In this document: positions 1 through 5,090 of the stretch, piece after piece
Numbering within the stretch: the stretch's first letter is position 1
How the letters are laid out: every line of letters begins with the position of its first letter
NCBI GenBank assembly: GCA_019090295.1
Contig: JAHRWG010000124.1
Coordinates: 1-5,090, forward strand
Length of the DNA stretch: 5,090 nucleotides
Direction of reading: 5' to 3'
Source of the DNA: Cycloclasticus sp.
Lineage (GTDB): Bacteria > Pseudomonadota > Gammaproteobacteria > Methylococcales > Cycloclasticaceae
Notes under the pieces: generated by a model
Seen by the model: the letters and a program-made list of their open reading frames with translations, nothing else
Told to the model about the DNA's origin: nothing
The model's database searches: none
Position numbers and translations under genes: made by a program

Positions 1-398
1 CTGATGTATCGCTGGCTGATTTTGCTGGTAAGAAGAAATTGATCAGTATTGTGCCGAGTCTTGATACCCCGGTTTGTCAATTATCGACTAAAAAATTCAA
101 TGAGCATGCAAAGGCGCACCCGAATGCGGTGATTTTAATTGTGGCTGCCGACTTACCTTTTGCGATGGCACGTTTTTGTGGCGCTGAAGGCTTAGACAAT
201 GTGCAGACCTTATCGATGATGCGAGGGCGCAAATTTGCCAAAGATTACGGTGTATTTATTGAAGATGGCCCTTTTAAGGGTATTACCGGTCGAGCGTTGC
301 TCGTATTGGATGAAAATAACACTGTGATCAGCTCAGAGTTGGTACGAGAAATTGCCGATGAACCTAATTACGACGCGGCATTAGCCAAATTAAATTAA
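1..398 (+). CDS. tpx: Thiol peroxidase Tpx (atypical 2-Cys peroxiredoxin), 5' end outside window
   Basis: Tpx reduces hydrogen peroxide and organic (lipid) hydroperoxides using thioredoxin; in E. coli it acts in the periplasm or cytoplasm. The reading frame is open from the window edge (first whole codon at 3) to TAA at 396-398, so 131 residues are visible. By alignment in memory to the 168-residue E. coli protein, about 36 N-terminal residues are missing. The active-site segment PSLDTPVC puts the peroxidatic cysteine at bases 75-77, with the catalytic threonine three residues before it. The resolving cysteine is in DLPFAMARFCGAEGL at 177-179, 34 residues later, the same spacing as C61-C95 in E. 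coli. The active-site arginine lies in GITGRALLVLD at 291-293. All catalytic residues are present, so the enzyme should be functional. A TTG at 39 is an internal Leu codon, not the start. The stop lies 15 bases before gcvPB. Confidence 0.96.
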   Translation, partial: DVSLADFAGKKKLISIVPSLDTPVCQLSTKKFNEHAKAHPNAVILIVAADLPFAMARFCGAEGLDNVQTLSMMRGRKFAKDYGVFIEDGPFKGITGRALLVLDENNTVISSELVREIADEPNYDAALAKLN

Positions 399-413
399 CA
401 AGAAGAGACGACC

Positions 414-1859
414 ATGCTGATATTTGAGCAATCTCACCAAGGCAGAGCCTCACACGCTCAATTGCCCAACGACACCGACACCCCTTCATCGCTTCCAGCA
501 GCTGCTTTAAGAACTAGCAAGCCGACGCTGCCTGAAGTGTCTGAAATGCAAGTGGTGCGTCATTTTACCCGTTTATCACAAAAAAACTTTTCGATAGACA
601 CCCATTTCTACCCATTGGGTTCATGCACCATGAAATACAACCCACGTGCTTGTAATACCTTGGCTAGTTTGCCCGAGTTTACTGGCCGGCACCCACTAGG
701 CCCTAGCCAGCATGGGCAAGGTTTTTTAGCGTGTATGTATGAACTGCAAGGCATGTTGAAAGACGTGACTGGTATGCAAGCGGTATCGTTGTCACCTGCC
801 GCAGGCGCGCAGGGCGAGTTTGCTGGCGTTGCAATGATCAAAGCCTATCACGATGAACGCAATGATACGGCGCGCTGTGAAATATTAGTACCCGATGCCG
901 CGCACGGTACCAACCCTGCATCGGCAGTGATGTGTGGTTATAAAGTTCGTGAAATACCAACGGGCAAAAACGGCGATGTTGACCTAGAGGCTTTAAAAGC
1001 CGCCGTTGGTCCACAAACAGCCGGTATTATGCTGACAAATCCCAGTACCTTGGGTGTGTTTGACCGTAAAATTAAAGACATTGCCGATACTGTACATAAG
1101 GCCGGTGGCCTATTGTATTACGATGGTGCCAATCTAAATGCCATTTTAGGCAAGGTGCGTCCCGGTGATATGGGCTTTGATGTGATTCATATGAATTTAC
1201 ACAAGACCTTCTCTACACCGCATGGTGGTGGCGGGCCTGGCGCTGGCCCTGTTGGGGTTAGTAAGCGTTTAAAACCGTATTTGCCAGTGCCTATTATTGG
1301 TAAAAAAGAGGGGCAATACGTGCTATTAGATGAGCATGATTACCCGCAAACAATCGGTCGAATGTCTGCATTTGCAGGCAACGCAGGGGTGTTATTACGG
1401 GCCTATATTTATGCAAAAATGCTCGGCCGCGAAGGCATGTCACGAGTGGCAGAGTTTGCCACCTTAAACGCAAACTACATGTTAAAGCGCTTAATGGACG
1501 TTGGTTACGATGCGGCTTACCCAGACCGTCGTGCAACCCACGAGTTTATTTTGACGCTTAAAAAACAAGCCAAGGAACTCAACGTTACCGCGATGGATGT
1601 GGCGAAGCGATTATTGGACTATGACTTCCATGCACCAACCACGTATTTCCCGCTGTTGATTGCTGAATGTTTACTGATTGAGCCAACCGAAACCGAGGCA
1701 AAAGAAACCTTGGATGATTTTATCGACACCATGGCAAAGATTTTAGATGAAGCTAAAGAAGACGCGCAACTGCTAAAGCAAGCGCCTTATACCTTGCCTG
1801 TCAGACGGCTAGATGATGTTAAGGCGGTTAAGCAATTAGACGTTGTGTGGAAAAAATAA
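414..1859 (+). CDS. gcvPB: Glycine dehydrogenase (decarboxylating) subunit 2, PLP-binding P-protein beta subunit
   Basis: This is the C-terminal half of P-protein in organisms with a split enzyme. With GcvPA it decarboxylates glycine and passes the aminomethyl group to the lipoyl arm of GcvH in the cytosolic glycine cleavage system. The 481 residues match the usual GcvPB length. Visible landmarks: an N-terminal [29 protein letters not shown] (66-77), [14 protein letters not shown] (125-138), [11 protein letters not shown] (160-170), [10 protein letters not shown] with D237 as the probable contact to the PLP ring nitrogen, and [19 protein letters not shown] with K264 as the expected Schiff-base lysine. 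The ATG is the first possible start: the tpx stop lies in the same frame 15 bases upstream. A purine-rich AGAAGAG (401-407) sits 6 bases before it. The nearest upstream gene in the window is tpx, not gcvPA, which is unusual. The gene looks intact. Confidence 0.96.
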   Translation: MLIFEQSHQGRASHAQLPNDTDTPSSLPAAALRTSKPTLPEVSEMQVVRHFTRLSQKNFSIDTHFYPLGSCTMKYNPRACNTLASLPEFTGRHPLGPSQHGQGFLACMYELQGMLKDVTGMQAVSLSPAAGAQGEFAGVAMIKAYHDERNDTARCEILVPDAAHGTNPASAVMCGYKVREIPTGKNGDVDLEALKAAVGPQTAGIMLTNPSTLGVFDRKIKDIADTVHKAGGLLYYDGANLNAILGKVRPGDMGFDVIHMNLHKTFSTPHGGGGPGAGPVGVSKRLKPYLPVPIIGKKEGQYVLLDEHDYPQTIGRMSAFAGNAGVLLRAYIYAKMLGREGMSRVAEFATLNANYMLKRLMDVGYDAAYPDRRATHEFILTLKKQAKELNVTAMDVAKRLLDYDFHAPTTYFPLLIAECLLIEPTETEAKETLDDFIDTMAKILDEAKEDAQLLKQAPYTLPVRRLDDVKAVKQLDVVWKK

Positions 1860-1864
1860 AAGGA
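1858..1864 (+). promoter_or_regulatory. Shine-Dalgarno site that sets the start of the kinase gene
   Basis: AAAAGGA overlaps the gcvPB TAA (1857-1859) and ends 6 bases before the ATG at 1871. A GTG at 1847 is in the same frame and would add eight residues (reading V/M-EKIKGHS), but it has no comparable purine-rich site upstream and the added residues do not resemble the family N-terminus. The ATG at 1871 is therefore preferred. The overlap with the upstream stop suits translational coupling, which is an inference. Confidence 0.7.
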
Positions 1865-1870
1865 CATAGC

Positions 1871-2836
1871 ATGAGCACGTTGCAGGATAAAAGAAACCAG
1901 CCTAATTCAGCATTAATTTGCGGGTCAATGGCGTTTGATACGATTATGGTCTTTCCAGACCAGTTTAAAAACCATATCTTGCCTGATAAAGTGCACATGT
2001 TGAATGTGTCCTTTTTTGTACCCGAGCTACGCCGTGAATTTGGTGGCTGTGCGGGTAATATTGCTTACAATTTGCACTTATTAGGTGAAACCGCCTTACC
2101 GATGGCAACGGTCGGTAAAGACTTTGCATCGTATGCCGATTGGATGACGAAAACAGGTGTGAGCCAGGACTATTTAACCGTATTGGATGATGAGTTTACG
2201 GGGCAAGCCTATATCACCACAGATACCGATGATAACCAAATCACCGCGTTTCACCCTGGAGCCATGGGGCAAGCCGAACTCAATAAAGTTCCTACAGGTG
2301 CGGGCATTACAATTGGTATCGTGTCGCCAGATGGCAAGGCAGGCATGATCGAACATGCCGAGCAATTTTTAGCCGCGGGCATCCCTTTTATTTTTGACCC
2401 AGGCCAAGGCATGCCAATGTTCGATGGTGATGAGTTAAAGGCATTTATTCAACAAGCGACTTGGGTGACACTTAACGATTATGAAGCCGCCATGCTGCAA
2501 GACAAAACCGGCTTATCAGCCGATGAAATTGCAGCGCAAGTAGAGGCGCTGATTATTACTAAAGGTGCCGAGGGTTCGGTGATTTATACCGAATCAAAAC
2601 AGATTGATATTCCACCAGCAAAAGCAGTTGCGTTAATTGACCCGACAGGTTGTGGAGATGCTTACCGTGGCGGATTAATCTATGGGCTAATGAATGACCT
2701 TGGTTGGGAAAAAACTGGTCGACTAGCGGGCTTAATGGGCGCGATTAAGATTGCCCATGCAGGTACCCAAAACCACCTAGTCACTCTAGATGACATTAAA
2801 GCGCAGTATGTTGAGCAGTTTGGTGAGGCCTTTTAA
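1871..2836 (+). CDS. PfkB-family (ribokinase-fold) kinase, adenosine-kinase-like
   Basis: This is a cytosolic ATP-dependent kinase of the PfkB/ribokinase superfamily, transferring phosphate to a sugar or nucleoside hydroxyl. Its 321 residues suit the family. The N-terminus has the first beta strand ALICGSMAFDTIM. The first signature follows in the region REFGGCAGNIAYNLHLLG. A lid-like segment contains GQAYITTDTDDNQITAFHPGA. Near the C-terminus IDPTGCGDAYRGGLIYG (257 onward) is the second PfkB signature, with the GCGD anion hole and D263 (bases 2657-2659) as expected catalytic base. Proteobacterial proteins of this type are commonly annotated as adenosine kinase or carbohydrate kinase; the sequence alone does not settle the substrate. 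The gene follows gcvPB by 11 bases, so it is probably in the same transcript. A purine-salvage or one-carbon link would be plausible but is not shown. Confidence 0.9.
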   Translation: MSTLQDKRNQPNSALICGSMAFDTIMVFPDQFKNHILPDKVHMLNVSFFVPELRREFGGCAGNIAYNLHLLGETALPMATVGKDFASYADWMTKTGVSQDYLTVLDDEFTGQAYITTDTDDNQITAFHPGAMGQAELNKVPTGAGITIGIVSPDGKAGMIEHAEQFLAAGIPFIFDPGQGMPMFDGDELKAFIQQATWVTLNDYEAAMLQDKTGLSADEIAAQVEALIITKGAEGSVIYTESKQIDIPPAKAVALIDPTGCGDAYRGGLIYGLMNDLGWEKTGRLAGLMGAIKIAHAGTQNHLVTLDDIKAQYVEQFGEAF

Positions 2837-3054
2837 CGTACTGCTTGTGCTAGGCAGTTCGACAAGTATTTTATGAGGTTTTCTCGCTTTATATTGGCAT
2901 AAATCTCACCTAGGAAGCCGCTTAACGATCAATAAAGAAGCTCAGCGCGTTAGCGCCCTTAATGTGGGAGACAGTCTAGCGTAGTTTAAAAAGTGCAAGG
3001 GTGGAAACAGTAGCGTGAACCACTATAGCCAATCACAGACAAATGTAAGAAATA
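2837..3054. other. Intergenic region, 218 bases, no recognised gene
   Basis: No reading frame of useful length exists on either strand; the best is a nine-codon ATG frame at 2873-2902 without a ribosome site. I do not recognise a tRNA, riboswitch or known small RNA. Small dyads are present: CTTGT/ACAAG (2844-2848 with 2862-2866), GCGC-GTTA-GCGC (2945-2956), and GTGG/CCAC (3001-3004 with 3020-3023). A TATATT at 2890-2895 and a TATAGC at 3024-3029 resemble -10 boxes, but neither has a convincing -35 box at the right distance. The promoter of the downstream U32 gene probably lies here, but I cannot place it. Confidence 0.6.
2842..2872 (+). terminator. Possible weak terminator hairpin after the kinase gene
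   Basis: Five base pairs CTTGT/ACAAG, extendable by one G-T and one T-A pair, enclose a 13-base loop, with a short T-rich stretch (TATTTT, 2867-2872) overlapping the 3' side. It begins 6 bases after the kinase stop, where a terminator would be expected. The stem is AT-rich, the loop large and the T run broken, and an alternative CTGC/GCAG pairing competes with it. This is a candidate only. Confidence 0.22.
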
Positions 3055-5090
3055 ATGAATAAAAAAATTGAATTGTTAGCGCCTGGTGGTGATGTAGAGG
3101 CGATTAAAGCCGCTGTCGTTGCAGGTGCTAATGCCGTGTATTGTGGGCTAGATATATTTAATGCGCGCAACCGTGCAACGAACCTTTCTTTTGATGATTT
3201 ATGTGGGGTTTTACGCTTAGCCCATCAGCACCATTGCCAAGTGTTTTTAACGCTTAACGTCGTTATTCTTGAGCAAGAAATGCTGGCTTTAATAAAGCTG
3301 CTAAACAAGCTTGTAAATACGGGCCTTGATGGCATTATCGTACAAGACTTAGGGGTGTTTAATGTCGTAAAAAAACACTTTCCAAGCCTCGACTTGCACG
3401 CCTCGACTCAGTTAACGACACACAATGAAGGGCAAATACAATTTCTTAGTAAGGTGGGTGCTTCTCGGGTTAACTTATCGCGCGAATTAAACCTTGGAGA
3501 GGTAAAAAGCCTTACTGCTTTTGCACATGATCATAACGTTTTGACGGAAGTGTTTGTGCATGGCTCACTGTGTATTGCGTTTTCTGGTCAGTGCTATTCA
3601 AGTTCTGTTAGCGTAGGTAACTCAGGTAATCGAGGCCGTTGTAGTCAAGCCTGTCGGGATGAATATGAAACCACTGCCACTGGTAACAACTTCCCGCTTA
3701 ATCTGAAAGATAATTCAGCCTATTTTGATTTACCTGAACTGGTGGACGCAGGGGTTGATTCATTAAAAATAGAAGGGCGTATTAAAGGCGCGCATTATGT
3801 TTATACAGTGGTCGATAGCTGGCGTAAACAAATGAACAAATTTGAAGAAACGGGGCGCTTATTGGAGGATGGATCGAATTTACATAAAGTCTTTAATCGT
3901 GACTTCACTAATTCATTCTTAACGGGCAATCTCACCAAAGACATGTTTATTGATAACCCACGAGACCATAGTGTTAAACATGCGGTGACAAAAAGCCAAG
4001 CGGTCTCAATAGTACACATTCAAAAAGCAAAGCAAGGCCTTTACGATGATAAAAATAAACTGGGTGATGAGTTAGCGGAAAAAATTAAAAGCTTAAGCAT
4101 TGCTAAGCAACCACTCAAGCTGATTTTCTCAGGAAAACCCGATGAACCGTTAATGTTAACCCTACAGGTAAAAGGCAGCGGCGATGGGGCAGAGACGACG
4201 TATGTGATTGAATCCAATGAGCGATTAAAAAAGGCGGCACAATCAACACTTGATTCAGAGGCAATAAAAAAACGTTTTAAAGGCTTTAATAATGCGCGAT
4301 ATACGATTGAAAGCATTGATTTCAATGGTTTAGCCGAAAACCTAAGTCTTCCCTTTAAGGCATTAGCTCAAATGAAGAGTGAAGCCGCATTCATCTTGAA
4401 TGACTGTAAAGACGTGGTGGCGGAAGTGAATGTTCCCGCATTGATTAACCACCCAAAAGAAGCAAGTGTTAAGCCGTCTATGTCCATTCTAATAGCGGAT
4501 GAAAAAGACCTGCATTTATGTGATGCGACGAAGGCAGATATCTACTTTAAACTACCTGAAAGCTTCAAAAAAGGCTGTACTAAATACATTGATATTTTGT
4601 TACAAAACCCGCGTTTAATACCGTGGTTTCCTGCCGTGCTTATTGGTAAAGATTACCTTGAAGCGGTTAATATTCTCAAGCAGGTACGGCCTAAACGTAT
4701 TGTTACAAATAATACAGGTATTGCTTATCAAGCATTTGACATGCAGATAAGTTGGATAGCAGGACCGTTTTTAAACACCACTAATTCGTATGCCTTGTTA
4801 ACGTTACAAGAAGAGCTAAATTGCTCCGGTGCCTTTATTTCTAACGAAATTAACCGAATGCAAATTAAAAGAATTGCACGGCCAAAAAACTTTAAGCTGC
4901 TATACAGTATTTATCACCCCATTTTAATGATGACCAGCCGCCAGTGCTTTTTTCAACAAACCGTAGGCTGTAAAAAACCAAGTATCGAAGATGGCTGCAT
5001 GCTCAAGTGTCAAAAGGCGACGACCATTACCAATGTGAAAGGTATCTCCTTTGCCATTGATAAGCAAAAAGGTGGTTACCCCAGTATTTA
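3055..5090 (+). CDS. U32 peptidase-family protein, RlhA-like, 3' end outside window
   Basis: The frame stays open from ATG 3055 to the window end, giving 678 codons without a stop. An in-frame TAA at 3046-3048 makes this ATG the first possible start; the ribosome site is weak (AAGAA). The N-terminal U32 domain begins IELLAPGGDVEAIKAAVVAG, followed by LTLNVVI, GIIVQDLGV, LHASTQLTTHN and LSRELNL. The U32 signature is EVFVHGSLCIAFSGQCYSS (165-183). Cysteines 173, 180, 196 and 200 match the four that hold a 4Fe-4S cluster in characterised relatives such as UbiU/UbiV. SLKIEGR follows at 236-242. Residues ~353-447 resemble the DUF3656 'collagenase-like' middle domain. A second cysteine group (631, 639, 648, 652) lies near the end. 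E. coli RlhA, a 653-residue 23S rRNA C2501 hydroxylase, has the same order of parts. Identity with RlhA itself is uncertain; a separate U32 clade is equally possible. Proteolysis is doubtful. Confidence 0.9.
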   Translation, partial: MNKKIELLAPGGDVEAIKAAVVAGANAVYCGLDIFNARNRATNLSFDDLCGVLRLAHQHHCQVFLTLNVVILEQEMLALIKLLNKLVNTGLDGIIVQDLGVFNVVKKHFPSLDLHASTQLTTHNEGQIQFLSKVGASRVNLSRELNLGEVKSLTAFAHDHNVLTEVFVHGSLCIAFSGQCYSSSVSVGNSGNRGRCSQACRDEYETTATGNNFPLNLKDNSAYFDLPELVDAGVDSLKIEGRIKGAHYVYTVVDSWRKQMNKFEETGRLLEDGSNLHKVFNRDFTNSFLTGNLTKDMFIDNPRDHSVKHAVTKSQAVSIVHIQKAKQGLYDDKNKLGDELAEKIKSLSIAKQPLKLIFSGKPDEPLMLTLQVKGSGDGAETTYVIESNERLKKAAQSTLDSEAIKKRFKGFNNARYTIESIDFNGLAENLSLPFKALAQMKSEAAFILNDCKDVVAEVNVPALINHPKEASVKPSMSILIADEKDLHLCDATKADIYFKLPESFKKGCTKYIDILLQNPRLIPWFPAVLIGKDYLEAVNILKQVRPKRIVTNNTGIAYQAFDMQISWIAGPFLNTTNSYALLTLQEELNCSGAFISNEINRMQIKRIARPKNFKLLYSIYHPILMMTSRQCFFQQTVGCKKPSIEDGCMLKCQKATTITNVKGISFAIDKQKGGYPSI

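Noticed and set aside
608..841. 77-codon open frame on the - strand inside gcvPB
   Set aside because: It lies wholly antisense to conserved GcvPB coding sequence and its product shows no recognisable family.
1294..1536. 80-codon open frame on the - strand inside gcvPB
   Set aside because: Antisense shadow of a conserved gene; no ribosome site or recognisable product.
2174..2365. 63-codon open frame on the - strand inside the kinase gene
   Set aside because: Antisense shadow of the PfkB-family coding sequence.
2873..2902. Nine-codon ATG frame in the intergenic region, possible leader peptide
   Set aside because: There is no ribosome site, no run of regulatory codons and no attenuator structure after it.
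2971..2979. AGACAGTCT dyad in the intergenic region
   Set aside because: The one-base centre cannot form an RNA hairpin, there is no second copy to suggest an operator, and the length is compatible with chance.
2990..3025. Resemblance of GGGTGGAAACAG...GTGAACC to pieces of RNase P RNA or cobalamin riboswitches
   Set aside because: Only short fragments match; the conserved core blocks and lengths of those RNAs are absent.
2949..3083. Nine-base direct repeat GTTAGCGCC at 2949-2957 and 3075-3083
   Set aside because: The second copy encodes part of the conserved U32 N-terminus (LLAP), and a single short repeat pair can occur by chance.
3801..4325. Two open frames (72 and 94 codons) on the - strand
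   Set aside because: Both are antisense to the U32 gene, which is continuously open and has clear family motifs on either side.

Overview
The window reads as a stretch of proteobacterial chromosome, probably gammaproteobacterial. It holds four protein genes, all on the + strand, two of them cut by the window edges. The organism guess rests on three things: a Tpx very close to the E. coli enzyme, a two-subunit type of glycine decarboxylase, and an AT-leaning codon choice (many tta, aaa and gat codons). The split GcvP points away from enterics, which have one long GcvP, and would suit groups such as the Piscirickettsiaceae/Thiotrichales. That lineage guess is weak.

Layout: (1) the last ~131 residues of thiol peroxidase tpx, ending at 398; (2) a complete gcvPB, the C-terminal PLP-binding subunit of glycine decarboxylase, at 414-1859; (3) a complete PfkB/ribokinase-fold kinase of the adenosine-kinase-like type at 1871-2836; (4) a 218-base intergenic stretch with no recognisable gene; (5) a long U32 peptidase-family gene from 3055 that is still open at the window end, with 678 codons visible.

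Genes 1-3 are packed head to tail with gaps of 15 and 11 bases, so they are probably co-transcribed. GcvPB needs a GcvPA partner plus GcvH, GcvT and Lpd. None of these is in the window, so they must lie upstream of tpx or elsewhere. The peroxidase and the kinase have no established role in glycine cleavage, so their placement is a context observation only. The U32 gene is set apart by the 218-base gap and probably has its own transcription start. It has the family's central four-cysteine cluster and a second four-cysteine group near the C-terminus, which suggests an iron-sulfur RNA- or metabolite-hydroxylating enzyme of the RlhA type rather than a true protease.

I saw no rRNA, tRNA, CRISPR array, insertion sequence or phage gene. 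Nothing here amounts to a new system. The items most worth checking are the tpx-gcvPB arrangement, the substrate of the kinase, the C-terminal cysteine group of the U32 protein, and the unassigned intergenic sequence.
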